In this document: positions 1 to 7,298 of the stretch, piece after piece
Position numbering within the stretch: position 1 is the stretch's first letter
Layout of the letters: each line of letters opens with the position of its first letter
From: JACRJW01 sp964359095
GTDB taxonomy: Bacteria > Patescibacteriota > Patescibacteriia > UBA9934 > GWF2-40-263
Assembly (NCBI GenBank): GCA_964359095.1
Contig: CAYHRJ010000012.1
Location: 1 to 24,127, forward strand
Direction: 5' to 3'
Length of the DNA stretch: 24,127 nt
Translations under genes and position numbers: made by a program
The notes under the pieces: model-generated
What the model saw: only the letters and a program-made list of their open reading frames with translations
Database searches by the model: none
Told to the model about the DNA's origin: nothing

Positions 1-37
1 TGAATTCCGGCGATTTTGAAAAAGGTCAGTTCCGAAA

Positions 38-76
38 CCCGCCCGCATTCCTCCCCAGACCCCTCCTGCGGGCGGG
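38..76. repeat. GC-rich inverted repeat
   Basis: Perfect 10-bp arms CCCGCCCGCA (38-47) and TGCGGGCGGG (67-76) enclose a 19-base pyrimidine-rich loop. No T-tract follows, so a terminator role is unlikely. Similar GCCCGCC/GGCGGGC hairpins occur at the right end of the window (23930-24014), which suggests a dispersed palindromic repeat of this genome. The rest of 1-194 shows no convincing gene. Confidence 0.5.
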
Positions 77-194
77 ACGGGAGCCGAGGCAGGGCGAATC
101 CATATCCCCAGTCATTTGTTTAGCCCTGTCGAGTCCATTCAGATTTCTTCTTCGGGATTTTCCGCAAAATACATTCGAACTTTGTCTAACAGAT

Positions 195-254
195 ACCGCC
201 ACCCTACGCTCTGGCTGTGTTTGTACAGAGCTAGAGCGTAGGGTGGCGGTTTTG
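195..254 (+). terminator. 18-bp perfect hairpin with short T-run
   Basis: ACCGCCACCCTACGCTCT (195-212) pairs perfectly with 233-250 around a 20-base loop and is followed by TTTT on the plus strand. It lies downstream of the minus-strand lipoprotein gene, but the T-run is on the wrong side for that gene. It may terminate a plus-strand transcript entering from the left, or be a repeat element. Confidence 0.4.
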
Positions 255-307
255 TAATGTAATTGCACCGTAATTACAACAGTGCCGACTTTAAATGTCC
301 ATTCGCT

Positions 308-808
308 CTAAAGCGAAATCAATGTCTTCTCACCACTCTCAATATTTACTCTCCATGTCCCTCCCGATGGAGGTGTTGTCTCATCCCAGATGACACCCGC
401 TTCAGTGTATTGAATGTTTAGATCATCAATCCAAAATAAAGAATTTGTATCCAGCTCTCCCTGACCTTCTGGCACGGTCTGACTCGCCACGACGCGATCA
501 TCTGTGCCGTCAAGATTACTGACATGAATTTGTACACCAAGAGGTTCTAGATTCCACACTGCATATGCAACGTATTTTTTATTCGGAGACAAACGAATTT
601 CAGGAGGAATGTTAAAACTTGGCCAACCTTCAGAAGTGGCAACAAGACCCGTTGGAATTTTACTACCATCTTCATAGATCGCGATAAGAGACGAGCTTAG
701 TTCGTACCCAGTAATGTTTGGTGGCTCTTCAATGGTCGTAGCGCTGCATCCCACCCCTAAGAGAATGAGAAATAAACCTGAGCCTAGAACAAATGAATAT
801 TTTTTCAT
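308..808 (-). CDS. Putative lipoprotein, TolB/propeller-like fragment
   Basis: A 166-residue protein starting MKKYSF. A hydrophobic segment of about 15 residues ends in LLGVGC, a plausible though imperfect lipobox (Gly rather than Leu/Val at -3), so export and lipid attachment at Cys are inferred. The mature part has a RLSPNKKYVAYAVW segment and a later NLDGTDD turn, which resemble blades of TolB/WD40-like or dipeptidyl-peptidase propellers, but only one or two blades would fit. An in-frame ATG 14 codons upstream (850) is possible; the start at 808 is preferred because it places the signal sequence at the N-terminus. Neither start has a clear SD. The function is unknown. Confidence 0.6.
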   Translation of the reverse strand: MKKYSFVLGSGLFLILLGVGCSATTIEEPPNITGYELSSSLIAIYEDGSKIPTGLVATSEGWPSFNIPPEIRLSPNKKYVAYAVWNLEPLGVQIHVSNLDGTDDRVVASQTVPEGQGELDTNSLFWIDDLNIQYTEAGVIWDETTPPSGGTWRVNIESGEKTLISL

Positions 809-818
809 ACGGTACGCG

Positions 819-1148
819 TTAAAAAAGTTGGTTTTGAATTTTTGATGCATCGTTTAGAAAAGGGATGAGATGCCGTTGGCGCACCTCCTCCGTCTTGAGT
901 CGTTGAACTACAGCGAGCAGCTCATCGCCGATCGTCGGCGTCTTGGCCGTATAGTCGCTCGAGGTGATCGAGCTGTCTTCCAAGAAGCTGATGGAGACCG
1001 ACCCTGAGGAGCTCGCGCTTCTCGCACCACTGCTCTGCTTCTGGAAGTGCAGATGGTCGCCACAACCACCCTTGCTCCCGCAGGTGTTCCCGGTATGCCC
1101 CTCATCGCCGAGCCAGCAGCCAGCAGATGCCGACATACTCGAAAACAA
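819..1148 (-). pseudogene. Peptidase M23 C-terminal remnant
   Basis: The translated frame contains GDEGHTGNTCG followed by GCGDHLHFQ and then SVSISF. This order matches the end of M23 (LytM/lysostaphin-like) peptidases: a G-x-T/S-G-N-T turn, the zinc-ligand HLHF motif and a terminal strand. The HxxxD part of the metal site and the rest of the N-terminal domain are missing. The frame is open back to about 1196 but with no family-like sequence, and the only in-frame start near its beginning is a TTG. I read it as a decayed or truncated murein endopeptidase. It starts just left of the palindromic element at 1249-1366, so element insertion or rearrangement may have truncated it. Confidence 0.4.
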
Positions 1149-1248
1149 TGGCGAAGGAACGCATGGCAGACCTTGTTGTGAGTGTGTTTGCCTTAGTCAG
1201 CCGGAATGGCTACCAAGAGCTGAAATCAAGGTAACACAACCATTTAAG

Positions 1249-1366
1249 AGACCTCTGCAAAAGTGTTATCTGTCATTGCGAGGTCGCATCGACCGAAGCA
1301 ATCTCTTAGGGATTGCTTCGTCGTCGGACTTCTCGCAATGACAATACATGAGTTTTGCAGAGGTCT
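1249..1366. mobile_element. MITE-like palindromic element, 118 bp
   Basis: The ends are perfect 14-bp inverted repeats, AGACCTCTGCAAAA (1249-1262) and TTTTGCAGAGGTCT (1353-1366). Inside is a second pair, TGTCATTGCGAG (1271-1282) and CTCGCAATGACA (1332-1343), and a third, GAAGCAATC (1295-1303) and GATTGCTTC (1311-1319). The CATTGCGAG...GAAGCAATC pattern is one I recognise from a widespread non-coding palindromic repeat of many environmental bacterial genomes. No transposase is encoded. It abuts the stop codon of the next gene (TTA, 1368-1370), and no target duplication is obvious. Confidence 0.75.
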
Positions 1367-1367
1367 G

Positions 1368-1871
1368 TTAATTATTATTTTTATGAAAATCTGTTCGGAT
1401 TCTGCTTAGACTGTAAAAAATAATACCGGTCCAGATGGAGATACACCCGAACAGCAAAATCAGCCCGGAGAACATGTAGGCCATAATCCCTAAGTTAAGA
1501 GCGGTGGTTAGTGTTGTCGCGGTTATCCAGATGTCACGGGCAGTATTTTCTGTGATTTCGGGCTTGCCGTCGGCACCCAAAACTTCTTCACCGTTTTCAT
1601 CGAGTTTCGGAATCTGCCTAGGCATTTCGGCGAATGTTTTACCGCCTGTGCTTTTCAATGTGTGTTCTCTGATAATGTCTACCTGCGCTTTCAATGTGAA
1701 AGGTCCACGTACCGGTTTTTCTGGAATGCTTGCGTCCGCGGGTGTCACGATTTTTTCCTGCGCTATATTTTTATAGGTAAAAGAAACGCCCCAGACACCG
1801 CCAATCATTAGCAGAATACCAACTCCGATTGCCAACCCTGATGAAATTTTGAGTAATTTTTTCATAGACAT
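1368..1871 (-). CDS. Two-helix membrane protein of the family often misnamed LigA
   Basis: A 167-residue protein with one N-terminal transmembrane helix (about residues 8-30), an extracytoplasmic middle part and a C-terminal helix (about 127-152). The middle contains EKIVTPADASIPEKPVRGPF and HTLKSTGGKTFAEM, which match the conserved A-x-EKI...ADDA...KPV-x-GPF and TGGKTYAE motifs of a small membrane family common in Actinobacteria and frequently mis-annotated as aromatic ring-opening dioxygenase LigA. No catalytic residues support that name and the role is unknown. An insertion of about 20 residues (LDENGEEVLGADGKPE) lies between the TGGKT motif and the second helix. The ATG at 1871 or the one two codons later may be used; neither has an SD. 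Confidence 0.7.
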   Translation of the reverse strand: MSMKKLLKISSGLAIGVGILLMIGGVWGVSFTYKNIAQEKIVTPADASIPEKPVRGPFTLKAQVDIIREHTLKSTGGKTFAEMPRQIPKLDENGEEVLGADGKPEITENTARDIWITATTLTTALNLGIMAYMFSGLILLFGCISIWTGIIFYSLSRIRTDFHKNNN

Positions 1872-1994
1872 ATTTTATCGAATTATTTATTAGTTTTAAG
1901 GCTCGGCTCGACGTGCCGGAGCCCGATGAATTTCAGGACTTGATGATATCCTTCAATTCTTTTACGTGGCTTTATTTGAGTTTTGTTTCAAACA

Positions 1995-2019
1995 ACGTGG
2001 CTATTTTACCACGTTTTTT
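1995..2019 (+). terminator. Hairpin plus T6 upstream of dnaG
   Basis: ACGTGG (1995-2000) and CCACGT (2009-2014) form a stem directly followed by a run of six T. It lies between divergent genes, about 70 bases before the dnaG start. No plus-strand gene ends here, so it is either a stray terminator or an attenuator in a dnaG leader if transcription starts further upstream. I could not identify a convincing dnaG promoter. Confidence 0.45.
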
Positions 2020-2086
2020 GATTTCAGAAATCTCGTTTCATAGTGTGATGTCTATGATGGTCAATTGTGATAGGCTAGGGATTAGT

Positions 2087-3925
2087 ATGGATCCCAAGGA
2101 TGAAATAAAACAAAAAATCGATATCGTCGAGTTGATTGGCGAGTCCGTCCAGTTAAAAGTGGCTGGATCTGGAGGTCTCAAAGGTCTATGTCCATTTCAT
2201 GGAGAGAAGACGCCGAGTTTTCATGTCTCGCGTGATCGGCAGATTTGGCATTGCTTTGGGTGCGGTGAAGGTGGAGATTGTTTTGCGTTTGTGATGAAGA
2301 TGGACGGCATGACGTTCCCAGAAGCGCTCATGCATCTTGGAAAAAAGACCGGCGTGGAAGTGCGACGTCTGCCGACCGTGGAGACGAATGTCAAACAACG
2401 CATGTATCAGGTGAATGATTTAGCGCAGAAGTTTTTTCGAAAAGTTCTCCTCGATTCCGCTAGTGCTCTCACCGCTCGTGCCTATGTTGAGTCGCGTGGT
2501 ATTTCTGTTGAGCTCGCGGAGACGTTTGGGATCGGCTACGCACCAGACGAGTGGGAAGCGTTGTCAGGATTTTTATTGAAGCGTGGGTTCTCGGAGACCG
2601 AGATCGTACAAGGCGGACTCGCACTCAAAAAGAAAAGCGGATCAGGCGTCATCGATCGATTTCGAAATCGTCTTATGATTCCATTGCGCGATCATCACGG
2701 CAACGTCGTGGGGTTTACAGGGCGTTCTCTTCCAACCTACGACCCACAACCCACAACCTCTGATTCCCCTAAGTACATGAACTCACCGGAGACGCCGATC
2801 TATCACAAAGGCGCTCTTGTGTTTGGACTTGATCTTGCCAAACGCGCGATTCGAGAAAAAGGATTCGTCGTGATTGTGGAGGGGAATCTTGACGTCGTTG
2901 CTTCGCACAAAGCGCACGTTGGAAACATCATTGCAAGCTCAGGCACAGCTCTCACGGGGGATCAACTCACACTACTCAAACGCTACACCGACAAAATTGT
3001 GTTTGCGTTTGATGCGGACGCGGCAGGATTTACGGCGGCGAAAAAAGGAATCAGTATTGCTCGCGGTTTAGAATTTGATGTACGCGCCGCGATTCTTCCA
3101 GACGGTGTGAAAGATCCAGACGAGCTTGTGCAACAAAATCCTATTGCATGGGAAGCACTCGTAGTGGAGTCTGTGCCGATTATGGAGTTCTTGATCGCTC
3201 ATGTCACCAATGGAAAAGATTTGCGACAGGTCGATGATAAACGTGAAGTTGCAAAAGAGCTTTTGCCAGCGATTTCCGAAATGTCGTCTGTTGTCGAACG
3301 CGAACATTGGTTGCAAGTAGTGGCGGATTTGCTGCAGATTTCGGCTGATCAATTGCGAGCTTCTCTGTCACCTGTTTCAATCGAACCCAGGCTGAAGCCT
3401 GGGGCTACCACTGCTCGGCTTTCTCTTCCAAAAGATGAACAGGTTCGCCGTTTACTTTTCGGTTATGCGATTCAATCAGTATCTCAATTTGACAAACTGT
3501 CTGTCAGAATTGAGCCCGTTCTTCAAGCAGACGACCTGTGGATAACGCTTTACAAGCTGGCTGTGAGCGCGTATGATCCAAACAGTCAAGCAGCTCCGAC
3601 ACACAATCATTATGCGGTCGGAGCCCCGACTGACAACGTCGGGGCACAAACTTCCTATTTTTCGCGGATTCGCTCCCTGACGGACGGCCACACACACCAA
3701 GAAGCCCTCGAGGCACTTCTTGATACATCTATTTTGATGGCCGAAGAAACGTTTCAGGACTTACCCGAAAATCTCGTGCTGCAGCAGATCGAACATCTCT
3801 TCTCTCTTTTGAACACGCTTGCCATAAGTCGTGATCGTGAGGCGTTGGCGCGCGCGCTACGTCAAGCCGAGCTTGCGGGAGATGACAAGGAGGTTCAACG
3901 TTTGTTAAATTCATACCATTTTTAA
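2087..3925 (+). CDS. dnaG: DNA primase DnaG
   Basis: Bacterial primase, which makes RNA primers at the replication fork (612 residues from the chosen ATG). The start at 2087 gives MDPKDEIKQKIDIVELIG, the usual N-terminus; the frame is open 58 codons further upstream, but that sequence does not look like primase. The CHC2 zinc ribbon is C35-x2-H38-x17-C56-x2-C59. The TOPRIM core carries the catalytic E265 in VEGNLDV and the D309-A-D311 pair in FDADAAG. The C-terminal third is divergent, as expected of the DnaB-interaction domain. It is followed by rpoD, the order of the classical macromolecular-synthesis operon. Three short linker intrusions carry palindromic or simple repeats (2737-2770, 3386-3403, 3623-3645). 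Confidence 0.95.
   Translation: MDPKDEIKQKIDIVELIGESVQLKVAGSGGLKGLCPFHGEKTPSFHVSRDRQIWHCFGCGEGGDCFAFVMKMDGMTFPEALMHLGKKTGVEVRRLPTVETNVKQRMYQVNDLAQKFFRKVLLDSASALTARAYVESRGISVELAETFGIGYAPDEWEALSGFLLKRGFSETEIVQGGLALKKKSGSGVIDRFRNRLMIPLRDHHGNVVGFTGRSLPTYDPQPTTSDSPKYMNSPETPIYHKGALVFGLDLAKRAIREKGFVVIVEGNLDVVASHKAHVGNIIASSGTALTGDQLTLLKRYTDKIVFAFDADAAGFTAAKKGISIARGLEFDVRAAILPDGVKDPDELVQQNPIAWEALVVESVPIMEFLIAHVTNGKDLRQVDDKREVAKELLPAISEMSSVVEREHWLQVVADLLQISADQLRASLSPVSIEPRLKPGATTARLSLPKDEQVRRLLFGYAIQSVSQFDKLSVRIEPVLQADDLWITLYKLAVSAYDPNSQAAPTHNHYAVGAPTDNVGAQTSYFSRIRSLTDGHTHQEALEALLDTSILMAEETFQDLPENLVLQQIEHLFSLLNTLAISRDREALARALRQAELAGDDKEVQRLLNSYHF
3386..3403. repeat. In-gene palindrome in dnaG linker
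   Basis: CCCAGGCT (3386-3393) and AGCCTGGG (3396-3403) form an 8-bp hairpin inside the dnaG coding sequence. It is translated as part of a low-complexity linker (SIEPRLKPGATTARL) before the C-terminal domain. The reading frame is kept. Confidence 0.6.
3623..3645. repeat. In-gene palindrome in dnaG linker
   Basis: GCCCCGAC (3623-3630) and GTCGGGGC (3638-3645) form a perfect 8-bp hairpin with a 7-base loop. It encodes the non-conserved stretch AVGAPTDNVGA in the C-terminal part of DnaG. It looks like a small repeat element absorbed into a tolerant loop. Confidence 0.6.
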
Positions 3926-3932
3926 TGAACGC

Positions 3933-4051
3933 TCCGGCATAGCCCGTTCAAAATTGAGGCGAGACGAAGAGAAAAGTTTGAAGCGTATCTGCTGATACGT
4001 TGAAGACTTTTCTCAAAGTCGCAGCCCAATTTAGTACGGGATGGTGCCGGA
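3933..4051. repeat. Long imperfect palindrome (119 bp) between dnaG and rpoD
   Basis: Paired blocks lie symmetrically about position 3991-3992: TCCGGCA (3933)/TGCCGGA (4045), CCCGT (3943)/ACGGG (4036), AAATTG (3951)/CAATTT (4027), GAGAAAAGT (3969)/ACTTTTCTC (4006) and GCGTATC (3983)/GATACGT (3994). All but the outermost pair are exactly equidistant from the centre, so the element is one long hairpin with mismatches. There is no T-tract. It could be a repeat of MITE type or a structured leader for rpoD. Confidence 0.7.
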
Positions 4052-4084
4052 TGGTTCGTTGAAGATGGTTTCAATGCCTCGATT

Positions 4085-5362
4085 ATGAAGAAGCCGCACA
4101 AAAAAAAAATTCGACCGCACGTACAGAAAAAGAAAGTCTCGGTGAAGCCGCATAAGAAAAAATCCGGCCTGAAGGTCGGATTCGGCTCAACCGGAAAGCA
4201 CCAAGTCAAAAAAGTTCACGTGGCAAAAAAACTCGTTCGCGCTCCCGAGCCAAAGGTTCGTTACAAACGCGCAGAACCTCCATCCGAGATTGTTCTGGAA
4301 AAACTTGTTGACAAAGGCATGCGCCGTGGATACATCACAGAGAACGAGATTCTTTTTACGTTTACAGATTTGGAAGATTACTTAGACGTGTTCGAAGATT
4401 TCTTGGACGAGCTCGATCGCGTGGGTGTGAACTTTGTCGAAGTCAAGGAAGGTATTTTAGGAAGACACAAAGAACGCGGGGACGTCTACGATAAAATTCG
4501 TGTGAGCGAGGACGCCAGGCGGACCGTGCTTCCCGACATCACCCAGGATTCGATCCAAATGTATTTGCGCGAAATCGGAAAGATTCCACTTCTCACTGGT
4601 GAGATGGAAGTCGCACTTGCCAAACGAAAGGAAAGGAATGAAAAAGAAGCAGAGCGACGTTTGATTGAAGCGAACTTGCGCTTGGTCGTTTCGATCGCCA
4701 AAAAATTCGTCGGCAAGTCAATGTCGTTGTTGGATCTCATTCAGGAAGGCAACGTCGGATTATTTCGTGCCGTGAAAAAATTTGAATATCGCAAAGGCTA
4801 TAAGTTTTCCACATACGCGACCTGGTGGATTCGCCAAGCGATCACGCGTGCACTTGCTGACCAGTCGCGCACGATTCGCATTCCTGTTCACATGGTGGAG
4901 ACGATCAACAAGTTTCAGCAGATCGAACGCCAGTTGATTCAGGATCTGGGACGCGAACCACTCGCCGAGGAAATTGCTGCCGAGATGGGACAGCCGTTGG
5001 AAAAAGTTCGCCACATTCGTAAGATCTCACAAGAGACCGTTTCACTGGAAACCTCTGTGGGTGACGATGACGAAGATTCCAAACTTGAAGATTTTATCGA
5101 AGACGTAAAGACGATCTCTCCAGACCGTACCGCCGCGCGCGAGCTCCTCAAAGACTACGTGAACAAGGCGATGGAAGGACTCACACCACGCGAGCAAAAA
5201 ATTCTAGAAATGCGCTTTGGCCTCACCGACGGCGTAAGCCACACCCTGGAAGAAGTCGGCCGCGAGTTCGACGTCACCCGCGAACGTATCCGCCAGATCG
5301 AAGCCAAGGCACTGGAAAAGATCCAAGCGAATCCGATGATTGAGAAGTTGAGGGATTACTAA
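4085..5362 (+). CDS. rpoD: Primary RNA polymerase sigma factor (sigma-70, RpoD)
   Basis: The housekeeping sigma factor, which directs RNA polymerase to -10/-35 promoters (425 residues). Region 1.2 begins near residue 151 (DITQDSIQMYLREIGKIPLL). Region 2 holds LIEANLRLVVSIAKKF, LDLIQEGNVGLFRAVKKF and FSTYATWWIRQAITRAL; region 3 follows with IPVHMVETINK; region 4.2 is the helix-turn-helix HTLEEVGREFDVTRERIRQ. The first 50 or so residues are very Lys/His-rich and replace the acidic region 1.1 of proteobacterial proteins. The acidic patch before region 4 (VGDDDEDSKLEDFIED) is typical. There is no SD; the start is the ATG that gives the basic tail. The stop codon abuts a strong terminator. Confidence 0.95.
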   Translation: MKKPHKKKIRPHVQKKKVSVKPHKKKSGLKVGFGSTGKHQVKKVHVAKKLVRAPEPKVRYKRAEPPSEIVLEKLVDKGMRRGYITENEILFTFTDLEDYLDVFEDFLDELDRVGVNFVEVKEGILGRHKERGDVYDKIRVSEDARRTVLPDITQDSIQMYLREIGKIPLLTGEMEVALAKRKERNEKEAERRLIEANLRLVVSIAKKFVGKSMSLLDLIQEGNVGLFRAVKKFEYRKGYKFSTYATWWIRQAITRALADQSRTIRIPVHMVETINKFQQIERQLIQDLGREPLAEEIAAEMGQPLEKVRHIRKISQETVSLETSVGDDDEDSKLEDFIEDVKTISPDRTAARELLKDYVNKAMEGLTPREQKILEMRFGLTDGVSHTLEEVGREFDVTRERIRQIEAKALEKIQANPMIEKLRDY

Positions 5363-5394
5363 GCAAAATCAGGCCACACGGCCTGATTTTGCTT
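5361..5394. terminator. Strong terminator after rpoD
   Basis: A perfect 15-bp stem, AAGCAAAATCAGGCC (5361-5375) and GGCCTGATTTTGCTT (5380-5394), with an ACAC loop. The A/T blocks in the arms make it potentially bidirectional. It begins within the rpoD stop codon, and its last two bases are the start of the next promoter's -35 box. Confidence 0.85.
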
Positions 5395-5421
5395 GACGAA
5401 ATGGCCAAAATGAGACATAAT
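5393..5421 (+). promoter_or_regulatory. Sigma-70 promoter for the 5459 gene
   Basis: TTGACG (5393-5398), a 17-base spacer and CATAAT (5416-5421). Transcription would start near 5428, giving a leader of about 30 bases containing a CTCCC/GGGAG hairpin and the SD AGGAG (5449-5453). Confidence 0.8.
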
Positions 5422-5458
5422 GGCGCCTCCCTATTGGGAGCCATTTCCAGGAGTCAAC

Positions 5459-6736
5459 ATGTCTCAAGTCACATTCAGATTGGACGGATGGAAGTACGGC
5501 GAGGACCGAATCGAAGATCTCGCAGCGCTCGTCAGGGCCAAGGTGTCCTACATTCCGATCGTGACGGATCGTGGCGGTAAGGCATTCGGTCTTTCCCTTG
5601 CGCAGGCTTTGTCCGACGGCGTCTTCTGGGTTCCGCCGTGGGTCTCGGTTGTTCCCGACGACGCGAGTCACGAAGCGTGGTTGCGCAGTCACTCGTTCGT
5701 CTTCGTACGTAGCAATGCCATAGACGAAGATTGGGAGGATCGCCGTGCTGGTCTGCATGAGAGCAAACCTGCCTACCACTACGATCATGCCAACACGCTG
5801 ATTGCCGAAATGCTCGCAAGCTGCGGAGGAGCTGTTCTCCAGACTCGCGTGAGTCACGGTGTCGGCGTGGTCGTGGACCTGGGATGGAGCGAACTCTTGC
5901 AGCGCAACGTTCTGCGTGTTGCACTCGGTTGTCCTTCGCAAGAAGGCGGTGGAGTTGTCTACACGAGTCCAACCTGGGACAACGAGGCAGCCGTGGGCTT
6001 GTTCGATGCTGAGACAGGTGAACCGATCGTTGACCTCCAGGTCAGGTACTATGACGTGAGGCAACGCATCGTGGACAAGATGGTGCACTGGATCATTCCA
6101 ACGCTCATCAACTGTGGGATCACCTTCGGACTCCAGTTCGAGTTCGTGGGGAGCTTCCGGATCGATGATGACGATGCACTCGTCCAGGTTCGTCCAAGTC
6201 CTGGCGATTTGCGTGGGGTCGTTCCCAAGGTGCCGTTTACGGGTCAACTTCTCAGCACAACCGGGAAGGTGAATCGTCCTGGCGAAGCGCGTGGTGAAAC
6301 TGTGTGGGTCAACGGAATGAATGACCGCAGAGTGCCCAAGCCGCTTTACAGTCAACTTGGCGACCTCGGGGAGTATGAGGCGTACAACGATGGTGGACTC
6401 AATCCCGAGTTCGAAGGTCGCATCGTGGTGTGGAATTACGACGCCTTACAGCGTTACGGATACAGCATGTGGCAGGTGCTGGCTGCCTGGAAAGTCGGAG
6501 CTATCGCGCAAATTGCCGGTCGCGCGCTTTTCATCAACTCGGCGCATGGAACGCACATTCCTTGCTGGAAACGTCGACCCGACGAAGTGGCAGGTTATCA
6601 GAGAGCCAAGCAAGGAGGGCCATTGCTGTGCATCAACCACGAGGAACTGCGAGCTCTCGTGCAGAAATGCGACCAGACCCCCATCACCCTGCACGTGGTG
6701 AGCGATGGGTTGGTCGGCCAGGTCTACCAGCTCTAA
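5459..6736 (+). CDS. Unrecognised protein, faint PEP-synthase-like features
   Basis: A 425-residue soluble protein. The ATG at 5459 is chosen because AGGAG lies five bases upstream and a promoter sits at 5393-5421; the frame is open 13 codons earlier without an SD. I do not recognise the family firmly. The segment around FGLQFEFVGSFRIDDDDALVQVRPSP resembles the end of the ATP-grasp domain of PEP synthase/pyruvate phosphate dikinase (...E...D..L..LQ.RP), and the C-terminal AIAQIAGRALFINSAHGTHIPCW faintly recalls their swivelling phosphohistidine domain. Neither resemblance is strong, and the N-terminal ATP-binding motifs are not obvious. It stands alone with its own promoter and terminator. 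A 328-codon open frame on the opposite strand (5369-6355) is a shadow. Confidence 0.75.
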   Translation: MSQVTFRLDGWKYGEDRIEDLAALVRAKVSYIPIVTDRGGKAFGLSLAQALSDGVFWVPPWVSVVPDDASHEAWLRSHSFVFVRSNAIDEDWEDRRAGLHESKPAYHYDHANTLIAEMLASCGGAVLQTRVSHGVGVVVDLGWSELLQRNVLRVALGCPSQEGGGVVYTSPTWDNEAAVGLFDAETGEPIVDLQVRYYDVRQRIVDKMVHWIIPTLINCGITFGLQFEFVGSFRIDDDDALVQVRPSPGDLRGVVPKVPFTGQLLSTTGKVNRPGEARGETVWVNGMNDRRVPKPLYSQLGDLGEYEAYNDGGLNPEFEGRIVVWNYDALQRYGYSMWQVLAAWKVGAIAQIAGRALFINSAHGTHIPCWKRRPDEVAGYQRAKQGGPLLCINHEELRALVQKCDQTPITLHVVSDGLVGQVYQL

Positions 6737-6746
6737 ACACTACGCG

Positions 6747-6769
6747 AGCGCCTTTTACGAGGCGCTTTT
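6747..6769 (+). terminator. Rho-independent terminator
   Basis: AGCGCC (6747-6752) pairs with GGCGCT (6761-6766), followed by TTTT, ten bases after the stop codon of the 5459 gene. Confidence 0.8.
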
Positions 6770-6774
6770 CAAAT

Positions 6775-6888
6775 TGAAAAAACCGCCTATTGCTTTACAG
6801 CATCTGAACACAATAACGTCACCCGGTGACGTCGTTTTGGCTTGGTTGAGAGAAAATGAAAAACCGCCTGTTGCTTTACAGCATCAGA
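6775..6888. repeat. Direct repeat pair flanking a short palindrome
   Basis: A unit of about 32 bases containing AACCGCCTNTTGCTTTACAG occurs at 6775-6807 and 6857-6888 with a few differences. Between the copies, ACGTCACC (6816-6823) and GGTGACGT (6825-6832) form a palindrome followed by TTTT. The right copy includes the stop and last codons of the GNAT gene, so the left copy looks like a duplicated gene end. On the minus strand each copy ends in a T-run and may act as a weak terminator. Confidence 0.6.
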
Positions 6889-7298
6889 CGGAAGAGGTTG
6901 GTATCGCGGACCGTGAAACCGAGCGAGCGGTAGAGGCGGTTGGCTGACTCACGCTCCGGCTCGCTGCACAGATCGATGCGTTCGATCTTGATGCTGCGGG
7001 CGTGGGCAATGAGCTGACGCGTGAGTTCTCGACCGATGCCGTGTCCACGGTAGGCTTCATCTACGACAACGTCCTCGATGTGGCCGCTCATGTGGGAGAG
7101 TGAGTTCAGCGTGACGAGTAGCGCCGTGCCGACGATATCCTCGTCATCGCGGGCGACGACGAGATAGTGTGACAGTGTCGTGGTGTGAAGATCGGTGAGT
7201 GATAGCTCACGCGGGGCGGAGGAGAGTTGACGGATCAGTGCTACAAGCTGTGCGTGATCCCTGATCGTCGGGTCGGTAAGTCGCGAGTACGAGATCAT
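6876..7298 (-). CDS. GNAT-family N-acetyltransferase
   Basis: A 140-residue protein. The acetyl-CoA-binding motif A is clear: VVVDEAYRGHGIGRELTRQL (R-G-x-G-I-G), preceded by the strand GHIEDVVV and followed by the C-terminal NRLYRSLGF motif (N-x-x-Y-x-x-x-G-F). It would transfer an acetyl group to an amine; the substrate is unknown. It is the last gene of a three-gene operon. Its ATG overlaps the HAD gene stop by four bases (ATGA), and AAGGAG lies seven bases upstream. Confidence 0.9.
   Translation of the reverse strand: MISYSRLTDPTIRDHAQLVALIRQLSSAPRELSLTDLHTTTLSHYLVVARDDEDIVGTALLVTLNSLSHMSGHIEDVVVDEAYRGHGIGRELTRQLIAHARSIKIERIDLCSEPERESANRLYRSLGFTVRDTNLFRLML

Noticed and set aside
964..1341. 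125-codon plus-strand frame
   Set aside because: Antisense to the M23 remnant and running into the MITE-like palindrome; no protein-like features.
1368..1871. Naming the membrane protein as aromatic ring-opening dioxygenase LigA
   Set aside because: The family carries this label in databases, but the protein has two membrane helices and no dioxygenase motifs. The name appears to be a propagated error.
1913..2086. 58-codon upstream extension of dnaG
   Set aside because: It does not resemble primase, crosses a terminator-like hairpin, and the family start MDPKDEI follows at 2087.
5369..6355. 328-codon open frame on the minus strand
   Set aside because: Antisense to the 5459 gene, which has a promoter, SD and terminator. 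No recognisable motif; a shadow of biased codon use.
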